Below are positions 1-8,915 of a DNA stretch of 64,000 nucleotides, in pieces. The translations under genes and the position numbers were made by a program. The notes below the pieces were generated by a model, which ran no database searches, was not told where the DNA came from, and saw nothing but the letters and a program-made list of their open reading frames with translations. Numbering within the stretch: position 1 is the first letter of the stretch; each line of letters starts with the position of its first letter. Origin of the DNA: Streptococcus sp. LPB0220 (lineage in GTDB: Bacteria; Bacillota; Bacilli; Lactobacillales; Streptococcaceae); assembly GCF_008727815.1 (NCBI RefSeq), contig NZ_CP044230.1, forward strand, positions 1,038,001 through 1,102,000. The letters run 5' to 3'.

Positions 1-103
1 TTTTATCATGTTTCACAATATCACAACCTTTCCCTCTTATTGTATAGGAAGATTGTGAAAAAATCAACTATCTAGAGTGTTTTTTCAAAAATATTTTTGT
101 CTA
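1..103. other. Intergenic stretch, left window edge
   Basis: No gene is visible. In several streptococcal genomes the gene left of this block is the redox repressor rex on the minus strand, so this may be its upstream region (inference from gene order). Read on the minus strand it contains TTGTGATATTGTGAAA, which keeps one good half of a Rex-type TTGTGA/TCACAA site but not the other. Confidence 0.3.
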
Positions 104-147
104 AAGAAAAAGCTGATGGCGATGGAGAGTTCCATCATCATCAGCTT
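104..147 (-). terminator. Intrinsic terminator of the DUF4649-prs block
   Basis: On the minus strand AAGCTGATG...CATCAGCTT form a stem followed by a T-rich run. The 5' arm overlaps the stop codon of the last gene, so the minus-strand transcript from prs through the DUF4649 gene would end here. Confidence 0.7.
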
Positions 148-361
148 AGTTTTCAGCTTGCTCTACCTTTTTCAAAAAAGCATAGAGTCCATCGACTCGT
201 CCTGTATAGGGGAGTTTTTCTCCCTTGTATTCAATGGATACGATTGAGTAAGAGTCAGGCAAGGTTACACAGCCTGAAAAAGCTAGGATGCAGGCTGCAA
301 GGTTGGGATAAGTAGTTGTTCGTTCTACTTGGTAAGCGTCGATATAAGTTAGGGTTACCAT
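146..361 (-). CDS. DUF4649 family small protein
   Basis: A 71-residue cytoplasmic protein without signal peptide or membrane segment, resembling the small DUF4649 proteins of streptococci; no function is known to me. It starts with ATG one base after the stop of the DUF1831 gene, so it is almost certainly translated from the same mRNA. The position, last in a block with a cysteine desulfurase, is conserved in related genomes, but no catalytic motif is visible and a link to sulfur or Fe-S metabolism is only guilt by association. Confidence 0.75.
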   Translation of the reverse strand: MVTLTYIDAYQVERTTTYPNLAACILAFSGCVTLPDSYSIVSIEYKGEKLPYTGRVDGLYAFLKKVEQAEN

Positions 362-362
362 A

Positions 363-710
363 TTAAACCTCTGTTTTGTTGAAAATTTCTCTTTCGACGA
401 GACTATCCATTAAGAAATAGAATTTTTGTTGGATAATATCATTTTCTGGATTTTTAAAGATATTAACCAGGCGAAGCCCAGACTTGTCTGTAATATTGAT
501 CTTAAAACCTGTCAAATCTTTATTGAAAATGATTTTAAGTAGGAAGCCTTCGCCGCTATTTGGAACGGCTTCGAGCAAACGATTTAACTCGTAATTTCCA
601 ACTTTTGTAACAGCGAATGTATTGTCACGTAAGGTATATTTTTTTACATTTGGGTGTAGACTATAGGTATATTTGCAGTCTTTCAATGAAACACTTGTTT
701 CAAAAGCCAT
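363..710 (-). CDS. DUF1831 family protein
   Basis: A 115-residue soluble protein of the DUF1831 type, commonly found directly downstream of a cysteine desulfurase in Lactobacillales, as here (9 bases after the desulfurase stop). The sequence is a mix of beta-strand-like hydrophobic stretches and charged turns, with no cysteine pair or nucleotide-binding motif. The constant pairing suggests an accessory role in desulfurase action, but this is inference; the biochemical role is not established to my knowledge. Confidence 0.8.
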   Translation of the reverse strand: MAFETSVSLKDCKYTYSLHPNVKKYTLRDNTFAVTKVGNYELNRLLEAVPNSGEGFLLKIIFNKDLTGFKINITDKSGLRLVNIFKNPENDIIQQKFYFLMDSLVEREIFNKTEV

Positions 711-719
711 ATTGTTCTC

Positions 720-1832
720 CTATGATAAAATTTCTTTAAGCTTTGTGAGGAAGTCTTGGACCTCCTCTATGGTATTGAGTTCTGAAAAACTAATTCGAAT
801 GGATTCTTTTAGGCGTGAACTATCTTTTCCATAGAGCGCCTCAAGGACATGGCTGGGTTGAACTGTACCAGCGGTACAAGCAGAACCTGTAGAGACAGAA
901 ATTCCAGCAAGATCAAGTCGCATCAATAAGACATCATTTTGGACGCCTGGGAAGCCAAGATTCCAAACAAATGGAAGATGATCGTCACTAGCATTTACAT
1001 AGTAATCGTATGTCCCTAAACCATTGACTAGTTCTTGGCCGAGTTTTTGAACCTGGTTGAAATTTTCTTCTTGACGAAGTGTAGCTTGCTGAAGCGCGGT
1101 TGCCATCCCGACAATAGAAATGAGATTTTCCGTACTGGCTCTCATCTTACTTTCCTGATCCCCACCATGTAAAAGATTATCAAAATCTGGGGAGGTTGCA
1201 TAAAGGAAACCGACGCCCTTTGGTCCGTGGAATTTGTGGGCAGAAGCACTGAGAAAATCAATTCCCAACTCTTCGGGATAGACAGGGACCTTTCCGATTG
1301 CTTGGACCGCATCAACGTGAAAGGCAGCTGGATGATCTTTTAAGAATTCTCCGATTTCTTTAATCGGTAGAAGATCGCCTGTCTCGTTATTGGCAAACAT
1401 GGTAGAGACAAGAATGGTATCCGGTCTAAGTGCAGCCTTGATATCACTAGCCTGAATGCGTCCATCTCTTGGTTGGACGATCGTAACTTCAAATCCGAAA
1501 CGTTCTACAAGGTATTCGATGGGTTCGAGAACCGCATGGTGTTCCAAAGCGGTCGTAATGATGTGTTTGCCATCTGCTTGGTGTTTCAAGCAGTAGCCTT
1601 TTATAACGGTATTATTACTTTCTGATCCACCTGAAGTGAAGAAAATACGATTTGGAAGAGTATGGAGAGACTGAGCAATCTGCTCGCGAGATTCTCGGAG
1701 AAGTTTACTAGCCATCCGTCCATGAGCATGAAGGCTCGATGGATTTCCAAAAGTGGTCTTCATAGTTTCAGACATTTTATCAATGACTTCAGGTAGAAGG
1801 GGAGTTGTTGCGGCATTATCAAAATATATCAC
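720..1832 (-). CDS. Cysteine desulfurase (NifS/IscS family)
   Basis: A PLP enzyme taking sulfur from L-cysteine as an enzyme persulfide, releasing alanine; supplies sulfur for cofactors or tRNA thiolation. The 370 residues have the family layout: N-terminal YFDNAATTP, SGGSESNN, the PLP lysine in SASAHKFHGPKG near residue 200, and the active-site cysteine in STGSACTAGT near 320. The start is GTG at 1832, 9 bases after prs, with AAGG upstream. It is followed by the DUF1831 gene rather than iscU, so it is unlikely to be the main SUF assembly desulfurase; a tRNA-thiolation role is possible. Confidence 0.93.
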   Translation of the reverse strand: MIYFDNAATTPLLPEVIDKMSETMKTTFGNPSSLHAHGRMASKLLRESREQIAQSLHTLPNRIFFTSGGSESNNTVIKGYCLKHQADGKHIITTALEHHAVLEPIEYLVERFGFEVTIVQPRDGRIQASDIKAALRPDTILVSTMFANNETGDLLPIKEIGEFLKDHPAAFHVDAVQAIGKVPVYPEELGIDFLSASAHKFHGPKGVGFLYATSPDFDNLLHGGDQESKMRASTENLISIVGMATALQQATLRQEENFNQVQKLGQELVNGLGTYDYYVNASDDHLPFVWNLGFPGVQNDVLLMRLDLAGISVSTGSACTAGTVQPSHVLEALYGKDSSRLKESIRISFSELNTIEEVQDFLTKLKEILS

Positions 1833-1841
1833 ATTAAGACC

Positions 1842-2798
1842 TTATTTCTTGTGGTAGGCAAATAGAGGACTAACAGGTTTTCTTTCTTGAATGCGAACAA
1901 TAGCTTCAGCGATCAGTTCGCTAGCTGTCAGATAGTTAATATTTTTTGGTGTTGGTCCATTTGGAGCAACAGAATCGGTTACTAAGATTTCTTTGATCGG
2001 AGCTTGGTCTAATAATTCAACAGCTCCTTTTACAAATAAACCATGGCTTGATACAGCATAAATTTCAGTAGCACCTTCGCGTTCGACGATTTTCGCAGCT
2101 TCTGAGAATGTCTTACCAGTATTGAGGATATCGTCAATCAAGATCGCTTTCTTATCTTTGACATCCCCGATAATATAGCCATAATCACGGTTTGCATCAT
2201 CTTGCTCGTAATCAATGATCGCAATCGGTGCATCAAGATATTCAGCTAAACTACGAGCCCGTTTAACACCTGAGTTTTTAGGGCTGACGACTACAACATC
2301 AGGACCAGTTAGACCTTTGTTGATGTAGTGCTCTGCAAAAAGTGGAATGGTAAAGAGGTTATCTACGGCAATATCGAAGAAACCTTGAACTTGCACTGCA
2401 TGGAGATCCAGTGTGACGACGCGATCCACCCCAGCTTTGACCAACATGTTTGCGACGAGTTTAGCAGTGATTGGTTCACGAGGAGCAGCAGTCCGGTCTT
2501 GGCGGGCATAACCGAAGTAAGGCATGACCACATTGACAGTATTTGCGCTGGCCCGTTGGCAAGCATCTACCATAATTAACAGTTCCATCAAATGATTGTT
2601 CACAGGGAAACTGGTTGATTGAATGATATAAATATCATATCCACGAACACTTTCCTCAATATTGACTTGGATTTCACCATCTGAGAATTGACGGGATGAA
2701 ATTTTCCCAAGTGGAACCCCAGCATGATCCGCGATTTTTTGCGCAATCTCTGGATTTGAATTGAGAGAGAAGAGCTTCATATTTTTTTTATCTGACAT
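1842..2798 (-). CDS. prs: Ribose-phosphate diphosphokinase
   Basis: Makes PRPP from ribose 5-phosphate and ATP, feeding purine, pyrimidine, NAD, histidine and tryptophan synthesis; cytoplasmic. The 318 residues contain the class I signatures: [10 protein letters not shown], the pyrophosphate-binding [15 protein letters not shown] region near 100-115, [12 protein letters not shown], and the PRPP loop [13 protein letters not shown] near 220. First gene of the minus-strand block and probably its promoter-proximal member, transcribed away from the CYTH gene. PRPP is also the signal sensed by streptococcal PurR, relevant to the PurR-type boxes elsewhere in the window. Confidence 0.97.
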   Translation of the reverse strand: MSDKKNMKLFSLNSNPEIAQKIADHAGVPLGKISSRQFSDGEIQVNIEESVRGYDIYIIQSTSFPVNNHLMELLIMVDACQRASANTVNVVMPYFGYARQDRTAAPREPITAKLVANMLVKAGVDRVVTLDLHAVQVQGFFDIAVDNLFTIPLFAEHYINKGLTGPDVVVVSPKNSGVKRARSLAEYLDAPIAIIDYEQDDANRDYGYIIGDVKDKKAILIDDILNTGKTFSEAAKIVEREGATEIYAVSSHGLFVKGAVELLDQAPIKEILVTDSVAPNGPTPKNINYLTASELIAEAIVRIQERKPVSPLFAYHKK

Positions 2799-2870
2799 GT
2801 GATTCCAACCTCATTTAGATTTTTGATCTTAGCACTATTTTAGCAAAAATTTGCGATAATTTCAGCTATT

Positions 2871-3428
2871 TTACAATCTTTCCGCCAATCTGGCGATTTT
2901 ATTTTTTGCAGCTTTGTAGACGATTCCATGCTCTTTGATGAACTGATGGAAATTTTCTTCCTGCTCAGCAGTTTCGACCTCGATTTCTAATTCATAATCT
3001 TCAGTGTCTAAATAGAGACTGTGGTCTAGTGCCACCAATCCTGCAGCTGTTTCTTTTTCGAAGCGTTCTGTTGTTAGGCTTCCCCAGACAGCGAGTTGCT
3101 CAACAGGGATTTCTTTAGATATCAAGAGGTTTTTGATTTCCCCGTCAGGAAACTGTTGGTGTTGAAGGATCGCTTCGGTTTCTTCTGGGCTGAGGTCTTG
3201 ATTGTACTCGAAATGGCCAACTGCTTCAGGGACCTTGAGAGTCAATTCAGCCTGATCTGTGAAAGTACGCACCCGCAAGGCCATTTTTTCCTTACGGATG
3301 AGCTGGTCGGGTGTATCGATATAGTGATTGGTTTGAACAACCAAATCTGTATCAGCAAAAAGTGGAAGAAGGGATTGGTATTCCTCCTTGTCTAGCAAGG
3401 TTTTGTATTCAATTTCTAAATGGTTCAT
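2871..3428 (-). CDS. CYTH domain protein (triphosphate tunnel metalloenzyme)
   Basis: A 185-residue CYTH/TTM fold protein. The defining N-terminal ExExK signature is present as LEIEYK, with charged pairs LRVRTF, ELTLKVPE and ELEIEVE on successive strands that would line the tunnel. Such enzymes hydrolyse or bind triphosphates, often inorganic tripolyphosphate or nucleotides; the substrate cannot be told from sequence. I start at the ATG giving MNHLEIEYK because the 12 residues before it lie ahead of the signature and are not typical. It stands divergent to relQ, a conserved arrangement in streptococci that hints at a nucleotide-signalling link. Confidence 0.85.
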   Translation of the reverse strand: MNHLEIEYKTLLDKEEYQSLLPLFADTDLVVQTNHYIDTPDQLIRKEKMALRVRTFTDQAELTLKVPEAVGHFEYNQDLSPEETEAILQHQQFPDGEIKNLLISKEIPVEQLAVWGSLTTERFEKETAAGLVALDHSLYLDTEDYELEIEVETAEQEENFHQFIKEHGIVYKAAKNKIARLAERL

Positions 3429-3523
3429 TTTGTAGTCCTTTGCTTTTTTTCGAAAGCGATTCATGATATAATAAGAGATGTGTTTATTGTATACAAAAAT
3501 GGTTCAGATTACAAGGTGGTAGG

Positions 3524-4195
3524 ATGGCAATTGATTGGGAAAACTTCTTAGATCCGTATATCCAAGCAGTTGGGGAATTAAAAATCAAACTGCGTGGGAT
3601 TCGTAAGCAATATCGTAAACAGCAAAAGCATTCTCCAATTGAGTTTGTCACAGGTCGGGTCAAGCCGATTGAGAGCATCCGTGAAAAGATGATCCGAAGA
3701 AATATTTCTGAAGAAAATTTGGCTCAGGATATGCAAGATATTGCTGGTCTTCGCATCATGGTCCAGTTCGTAGATGACGTCGAAGAGATCCTAGAGGTTC
3801 TGAGACAACGGCAGGATATGCGCGTGGTCCAAGAGCGAGACTACATCCGCCATAAGAAATCAAGTGGCTACCGGAGTTACCACGTCGTTGTCGAGTACCC
3901 GGTCGATACCATTGATGGAAATGAAACGATCTTAGCAGAGATTCAAATTCGGACCTTGTCCATGAATTTTTGGGCAACCATTGAACACTCGCTCAATTAT
4001 AAATATAAAGGAGACTTTCCAGACGAGATCAAAAAACGCTTAGAGACGACAGCAAACCTGGCCTATCTCTTGGATGAAGAGATGGGGGCAATTCGGGATG
4101 CGATTCAGGAAGCTCAAGCCCTGTTTGATCCACTTCATCGTAAGTTAAATGATGGCGTTGGAAATAGTGATGACACAGATGAAGACTACAGGTAA
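3524..4195 (+). CDS. relQ: Small alarmone synthetase RelQ
   Basis: Single-domain (p)ppGpp synthetase: transfers pyrophosphate from ATP to GDP or GTP. At 223 residues it has only the RelA/SpoT synthetase domain, with no hydrolase HD, TGS or ACT domains. Visible motifs are GLRIMVQF near 76, the [17 protein letters not shown] nucleotide-binding stretch, and [17 protein letters not shown]. First gene of a plus-strand run with nadK, a RluA synthase and pta, the operon order described for relQ in S. mutans. Its 3' end overlaps the start of nadK. Confidence 0.95.
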   Translation: MAIDWENFLDPYIQAVGELKIKLRGIRKQYRKQQKHSPIEFVTGRVKPIESIREKMIRRNISEENLAQDMQDIAGLRIMVQFVDDVEEILEVLRQRQDMRVVQERDYIRHKKSSGYRSYHVVVEYPVDTIDGNETILAEIQIRTLSMNFWATIEHSLNYKYKGDFPDEIKKRLETTANLAYLLDEEMGAIRDAIQEAQALFDPLHRKLNDGVGNSDDTDEDYR

Positions 4196-4997
4196 AAAAG
4201 TATCCATTATTCGCAATCGCAAGCGTCAAAGTGAAGAGGTTTTTCAGCAGTTGCGCTACAAGCTTCGGAAAAATAATTTTATTTTGACGGAGAAGCACCC
4301 GGATATTGTGATTTCAATTGGTGGCGATGGGATGTTGCTATCAGCCTTTCACAAGTATGAACACCAGTTGGATCGGGTGCGATTTGTTGGCGTCCATACC
4401 GGACACTTAGGATTCTATACGGATTACTTAGACAGTGAAATCGATAAGCTGGTTGAGAACTTAAAATATGATACAGGCGCTAAGGTTTCCTACCCTATTT
4501 TGAATGTCAAGATTACTTTCGAAAATGGGGAAACCCGTACCATGAGAGCGTTGAACGAAGCAACGATTAAGAGAAGCGACCGGACCATGGTTGCTGATCT
4601 CACGATTAATGGAGTGGATTTTGAGCGCTTCAGAGGAGACGGGATTACCGTTTCGACTCCTACAGGAAGTACGGCTTACAACAAATCCTTGGGAGGAGCA
4701 GTCCTTCACCCAACTATTGAGGCGCTGCAGATTGCGGAGATCGCCAGTCTCAACAACCGCGTTTATCGTACCTTGGGTTCTTCTGTCATTGTCCCTAAAA
4801 AGGATAAGATCGAGATTACACCGACGCGTCCTGGCTTTCACATTATCTCTGTTGACAATTCAACCTATTCTTATCGCAATATTGCAAAGGTAGAATACCA
4901 GATTGACAACCATAAGATTAATTTTGTGGCAAGTTCCAGTCACACCAGCTTCTGGAATCGGGTCAAGGATGCCTTTATCGGAGATGATAGAGAATGA
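4170..4997 (+). CDS. nadK: NAD kinase
   Basis: Phosphorylates NAD to NADP with ATP. The GGDG motif is in [14 protein letters not shown], with [29 protein letters not shown] and the C-terminal [15 protein letters not shown] block typical of the Gram-positive form. I prefer the ATG at 4170 (275 residues); the ATG at 4179 (272) agrees best with the pneumococcal N-terminus, and a 4149 start would add residues unlike the family. The start lies within the last codons of relQ, so translation is probably coupled; the stop overlaps the next gene by 4 bases. Confidence 0.95.
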   Translation: MTQMKTTGKKVSIIRNRKRQSEEVFQQLRYKLRKNNFILTEKHPDIVISIGGDGMLLSAFHKYEHQLDRVRFVGVHTGHLGFYTDYLDSEIDKLVENLKYDTGAKVSYPILNVKITFENGETRTMRALNEATIKRSDRTMVADLTINGVDFERFRGDGITVSTPTGSTAYNKSLGGAVLHPTIEALQIAEIASLNNRVYRTLGSSVIVPKKDKIEITPTRPGFHIISVDNSTYSYRNIAKVEYQIDNHKINFVASSSHTSFWNRVKDAFIGDDRE

Positions 4998-5887
4998 GAT
5001 TTGAATTCACTGTCGATGAGCATGTCAAGATCAAGACCTTCCTGAAAAAGCACGAGGTTTCTAAGGGTCTCTTAGCAAAGATTAAGTTTCGTGGTGGCCA
5101 GATCCTTGTCAATGGACGTCCGGAGAATGCAATTTATTTGTTGGATATTGGGGATCGCTTGGTCATTGATATTCCAGCAGAAGAAGGTTTCGAAACCCTA
5201 AAGCCCATGGATCGGCCTTTGGATATTTTGTTTGAAGATGATCATTTTTTGGTCTTAAACAAACCCTTTGGGATTGCTTCTATTCCAAGTGCGATTCATT
5301 CCAATACCTTAGCCAATTTTGTAAAAGGCTATTATGTGAAACAGGGCTACGAGAACCAGCAGGTTCACATTGTCACTCGCCTGGACAAGGATACTAGTGG
5401 CGTCATGCTTTTTGCCAAACATGGCTATGCCCATGCCCGCTTGGATAAGCAATTGCAGTCTAAAACGATTCAGAAACGCTATTATGCCTTGGTCAAGGGA
5501 TCTGGGAAGCTTGATCCTGTCGGAGAGATTATTGCTCCGATTGCGCGTGATGAAGATTCAATTATCACCCGAAAGGTAGCTAAAGGTGGCAAGTATGCTC
5601 ATACAAGCTACCAGGTTGTTCAATCTTTTGGTGATATTCACCTAGTGGATATTCAGTTACACACAGGTCGAACCCATCAGATCCGCGTTCATTTTTCCCA
5701 TATTGGTTTTCCGCTCTTGGGAGATGATCTCTATGGTGGAAGTTTAGAAGACGGCATTGAGCGCCAAGCCCTTCATTGTCATCGTCTATCCTATTATCAT
5801 CCATTTCTAGAGGAAGAATTGGTCATAGAAAGTCCACTGCCTCCAGATTTCCAAGCTGTATTAACACAGCTTCAAATAAGTTATTAA
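4994..5887 (+). CDS. RluA-family 23S rRNA pseudouridine synthase
   Basis: Converts a uridine to pseudouridine, probably in 23S rRNA. The 297 residues hold an N-terminal S4-like RNA-binding segment (VLVNG-type turn near 35-40) and the RluA catalytic domain with [12 protein letters not shown], whose aspartate is the nucleophile, followed by the [11 protein letters not shown] motif near 225. It begins with the ATGA overlap to nadK. The orthologue is called rluE or rluD in different streptococcal annotations; the exact target uridine cannot be read from sequence. Confidence 0.92.
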   Translation: MRFEFTVDEHVKIKTFLKKHEVSKGLLAKIKFRGGQILVNGRPENAIYLLDIGDRLVIDIPAEEGFETLKPMDRPLDILFEDDHFLVLNKPFGIASIPSAIHSNTLANFVKGYYVKQGYENQQVHIVTRLDKDTSGVMLFAKHGYAHARLDKQLQSKTIQKRYYALVKGSGKLDPVGEIIAPIARDEDSIITRKVAKGGKYAHTSYQVVQSFGDIHLVDIQLHTGRTHQIRVHFSHIGFPLLGDDLYGGSLEDGIERQALHCHRLSYYHPFLEEELVIESPLPPDFQAVLTQLQISY

Positions 5888-5908
5888 TTATTAAAAGGAG
5901 TAAAACTC

Positions 5909-6883
5909 ATGGAAGTTTTCGAAAATCTCAAAGCCAACCTCGTTGGTAAGAATGCACGTATTGTATTACCAGAAGGTGAAGAACCTCGTATCCTCCAAGC
6001 GACAAAACGCATTGTGAACGAGACAGAAGTAACCCCTGTCTTGCTTGGTAATCCGGATAAAATTCGGATTTATCTTGAAATCGAAGGGATTTTGGATGGA
6101 TATGAAGTCATCGATCCTCATTCTTATCCAGGTTTTGAAGAAATGGTAGCTTCCTTAGTAGAACGTCGTAAGGGCAAAATGACAGAAGAAGAAGCGCGTC
6201 AAGTCTTGAAAGATGACGTTAACTATTTTGGTGTCATGTTAGTGCACATGGGAATTGTTGATGGGATGGTATCTGGTGCGATTCACTCAACAGCCGCAAC
6301 TGTTCGTCCGGCTCTTCAAATTATCAAAACTCGTCCAAATGTAAAACGGACTTCAGGGGCTTTCCTTATGGTTCGTGGATCTGAACGCTACTTGTTCGGC
6401 GACTGTGCCATCAACATCAATCCAGATGCTGAAGGATTAGCCGAAATTGCTATCAATTCAGCTATCACAGCCAAGATGTTTGGTATTGATCCAAAAATTG
6501 CTATGTTGAGCTATTCAACAAAAGGATCTGGTTTCGGTGATAGTGTTGATAAGGTTGTAGAAGCGACTAAGCTTGCCCATGAACTTCGTCCAGACCTTGA
6601 AATTGACGGGGAATTGCAATTTGACGCAGCCTTTGTCCCTGCAACTGCAGCCTTGAAGGCTCCAGGAAGCAAGGTAGCAGGTCAAGCCAATGTCTTTATC
6701 TTCCCTGGTATTGAAGCAGGTAACATTGGATACAAGATGGCAGAACGTCTTGGTGGCTTTGCGGCGGTAGGTCCAGTTTTGCAAGGGTTGAACAAACCTG
6801 TCAACGACCTTTCTCGTGGATGTAATGCAGATGACGTTTACAAATTAACCTTGATTACAGCAGCTCAAGCTGTAGAACAATAA
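5909..6883 (+). CDS. pta: Phosphate acetyltransferase
   Basis: Interconverts acetyl-CoA and acetyl phosphate in the Pta-AckA pathway. The 324 residues match the short single-domain Pta class: LPEGEEPRILQA at the N-terminus, GMVSGAIHSTAATVRPALQI, SYSTKGSGFG and a C-terminal SRGCNADDVYKLTLITAAQ. A good AAAGGAG ribosome-binding site lies 8 bases before ATG. It closes the relQ-nadK-RluA run; in S. mutans pta belongs to the relQ operon, tying alarmone synthesis to acetyl-phosphate level. A structured repeat with a terminator hairpin follows. Confidence 0.96.
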   Translation: MEVFENLKANLVGKNARIVLPEGEEPRILQATKRIVNETEVTPVLLGNPDKIRIYLEIEGILDGYEVIDPHSYPGFEEMVASLVERRKGKMTEEEARQVLKDDVNYFGVMLVHMGIVDGMVSGAIHSTAATVRPALQIIKTRPNVKRTSGAFLMVRGSERYLFGDCAININPDAEGLAEIAINSAITAKMFGIDPKIAMLSYSTKGSGFGDSVDKVVEATKLAHELRPDLEIDGELQFDAAFVPATAALKAPGSKVAGQANVFIFPGIEAGNIGYKMAERLGGFAAVGPVLQGLNKPVNDLSRGCNADDVYKLTLITAAQAVEQ

Positions 6884-6895
6884 GTAATGCATTTA

Positions 6896-7075
6896 GAGAG
6901 TGGGACAGAAATCGGTAATTCGTTAAAATTCGATTTCGTCGTCCCACCTCCGCACAGTTGAGTAGGGCTGTAAAAGCTGATGAAATCAGCGTAGTAGAGC
7001 CCACTCAACCACTGCGTCTTGCTCGACAATCCAAAAATAATTGAGAGGCTAGGACTTTTGTCCCAGCCTCTTTTT
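6896..7075 (+). repeat. Structured intergenic repeat A, copy 1
   Basis: About 180 bases nearly identical to copy 2 (8736-8910) and structurally related to copy 3 (16487-16658). Three helices can be drawn: GTGGGAC pairing with GTCCCAC around an inner GAAATCG/CGATTTC stem; CGCA-GTTGAGT-GGGCT pairing with AGCCC-ACTCAAC-TGCG around a GCTGAT/ATCAGC cap; and GAGGCT-GGAC pairing with GTCC-AGCCTC followed by TTTTT, an intrinsic terminator. Here it would end the pta transcript. Confidence 0.85.
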
Positions 7076-7129
7076 CTTTATAAAATCAGAATTTCTAAAC
7101 TCTAACTCATTCTATGGTATACTAGGAAT

Positions 7130-8284
7130 ATGTTAGATGTAAAAGATTACGGGATTACCATGTGGGAGGAGGAAAAAATCGCCTCTTTCCGAGAAAAGTT
7201 ATTAGCCTGGTATGATGCCCATAAACGGGATCTCCCCTGGAGAAGGACCCAGGATCCTTATAAAATTTGGATCTCAGAGATTATGCTCCAGCAGACACGT
7301 GTCGATACGGTGATTCCTTATTATGAGCTTTTTTTAGACTGGTTTCCGACGGTCGCTGATTTGGCTCAAGCTCCTGAAGAAAAACTCTTAAAAGCTTGGG
7401 AAGGCTTGGGATATTACTCACGTGTCCGCAACATGCAGAAGGCTGCCCAGCAGATCATGGAGGACCATGGGGGTGTTTTTCCATCAAGCTATGACGAAAT
7501 CTCAAAACTCAAGGGAATTGGGCCTTATACAGTTGGTGCCATTGCTAGTATTGCCTTTGGATTACCAGAGCCAGCAGTGGATGGCAATGTCATGCGGGTT
7601 CTAGCCCGCTTGTTTGAGGTGGACTACGATATAGGAATCCCAACCAATCGTAAGATTTTTCAAGCTATGATGGAAGTCTTGATTGATCCAGACCGTCCTG
7701 GTGATTTTAATCAGGCTTTGATGGATTTGGGCTCAGATATTGAGTCCCCAGTCAATCCACGTCCGGAAGAGAGTCCTGTCAAGGAGTTTAGCGCGGCCTA
7801 CCAACATGGGACTATGGATCGTTATCCCATTAAGGCTCCTAAGAAGAAACCACTACCTGTCTATCTCACAGCCTTTATTATCAAGGATAGTCAAGGACGC
7901 TATTTGCTGGAGAAAAATGAGCGAGAAGGGCTTTTATCGGGTTTCTGGCATTTCCCCTTGATCGAAGTGGATTGCCTGTCTGAGAACCTAGGCCAATTAT
8001 CATTACTGGATAGTAAGGGGGAAGCAGAGAGCAACCCAGAAATTCTTTCTTTTGAACAGGACTATGACTTAGCCATTGATTGGCAGGACAGATCGTATCC
8101 TATCGTCCAGCATGTCTTTTCGCATCGCAAGTGGCAGGTTCAGATCCGATATGGTCTGGTAAAAGAAGGTGAAGAGTTAGCAAGTGAATCGACGGTTTGG
8201 TTAACACCAGAAGAATTTTCGGACTATCCTTTTGCTAAACCTCAGCAGAAGATTTGGACATCTTTTTCGGAAAATGAAAAATAG
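7130..8284 (+). CDS. mutY: A/G-specific adenine glycosylase, cluster-less type
   Basis: Removes adenine mispaired with 8-oxoguanine. The 384 residues carry the catalytic N-terminal HhH-GPD domain (LPWRRTQDPYKIWISEIMLQ, with the helix-hairpin-helix KLKGIGPYTVGAIASIAF followed by the catalytic aspartate in EPAVDGNVMRVLARL) and a C-terminal NUDIX-like domain from about residue 240 that recognises 8-oxoG. The four cysteines that bind a [4Fe-4S] cluster in E. coli MutY are absent: after ALMDLGSDI the sequence is ESPVNPRPEESPVKE. This cluster-less form also occurs in pneumococcus. Start at 7130 agrees with the pneumococcal N-terminus. Confidence 0.95.
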   Translation: MLDVKDYGITMWEEEKIASFREKLLAWYDAHKRDLPWRRTQDPYKIWISEIMLQQTRVDTVIPYYELFLDWFPTVADLAQAPEEKLLKAWEGLGYYSRVRNMQKAAQQIMEDHGGVFPSSYDEISKLKGIGPYTVGAIASIAFGLPEPAVDGNVMRVLARLFEVDYDIGIPTNRKIFQAMMEVLIDPDRPGDFNQALMDLGSDIESPVNPRPEESPVKEFSAAYQHGTMDRYPIKAPKKKPLPVYLTAFIIKDSQGRYLLEKNEREGLLSGFWHFPLIEVDCLSENLGQLSLLDSKGEAESNPEILSFEQDYDLAIDWQDRSYPIVQHVFSHRKWQVQIRYGLVKEGEELASESTVWLTPEEFSDYPFAKPQQKIWTSFSENEK

Positions 8285-8313
8285 CTAGAGACTGATCTCT
8301 AGCTATTTTTTTA
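8280..8313. terminator. Bidirectional terminator between mutY and the thioredoxin-like gene
   Basis: TAGCTAGAGA and TCTCTAGCTA form a perfect 10-base stem with a 4-base loop, A-rich on the left and T-rich on the right, so it can end both convergent transcripts. Confidence 0.85.
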
Positions 8314-8658
8314 TAAATGAGCGAATGCTTTGATTTCTTCTTCAGACATAGATGAGTCGCAACGAACAGTGACTTCGCCAGATTCGACATGTAAAAATCC
8401 TGGGACAGTTGGAATGCCGTAAGTTGAACGGAAGGCTTGTAATGCGTCTAGCTGACTTGGTTCTTCACTATTAATGAAGTAGATATGAGCTTTTGTTTCA
8501 GCTACGACAGTTGCCAACTTAGCAGCGAACTTCCGGCAGTAAGGACAAGTCTTGCGTCCGATAAAGAAGGTTGCTGTTTCTTTTTGATCGATCGCTTCTT
8601 GCGCACGCGCGACAGTTGTGACTTCAAGATCTTTAATATCTTCTAAAAATTGTTCCAT
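8311..8658 (-). CDS. Thioredoxin-like protein with CPYC motif
   Basis: A 115-residue thioredoxin-fold protein with redox-active CPYC in GRKTCPYCRKFAAKL near residue 36 and the cis-proline region IPTVPGFLHV. No signal peptide or membrane segment, so cytoplasmic. Streptococcal homologues are often labelled bacteriocin transport accessory protein (Bta-like), but no bacteriocin genes are nearby and that label should not be taken as function. Partner thiols are unknown. It converges on mutY and has its own terminator. Confidence 0.8.
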   Translation of the reverse strand: MEQFLEDIKDLEVTTVARAQEAIDQKETATFFIGRKTCPYCRKFAAKLATVVAETKAHIYFINSEEPSQLDALQAFRSTYGIPTVPGFLHVESGEVTVRCDSSMSEEEIKAFAHL

Positions 8659-8735
8659 GAGATTACCTCGCTTTCTTCTATGTCTAGTATGCCATATTTT
8701 CTATAAAATCGCTGGTATTTGCTACGAAAGAAAGA

Positions 8736-8910
8736 GAGAGTGGGACAGAAATCGGTTATTCGTTAGAATTCGATTTCGTCGTCCCACCTCCGCACAGTTG
8801 AGTGGGGCTGTAAAAGCTGATGAAATCAGCGTAGTAGAGCCCACTCAACCACTGCGTCTTGCTCAACAATCAAAAAATAATTGAGAGGCTAGGACTTTTG
8901 TCCCAGCCTC
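8736..8910. repeat. Structured intergenic repeat A, copy 2
   Basis: Nearly identical to copy 1 (6896-7075), with a few substitutions, mostly in loops. It lies between two minus-strand genes, so the same-sense terminator hairpin (GAGGCT-GGAC/GTCC-AGCCTC) points against the flanking genes and lacks a T-run on the plus strand here. This placement argues the element spreads or acts independently of simple operon termination. Confidence 0.85.
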
Positions 8911-8915
8911 ATGTT

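Noticed and set aside
1-60. Rex operator in the left intergenic stretch
   Set aside because: Only one half-site is good; the other half deviates at several positions, so it is mentioned but not called.
8311-8658. Bacteriocin export function for the CPYC thioredoxin-like protein
   Set aside because: The label is inherited annotation; no bacteriocin, immunity or ABC exporter gene is in the window.
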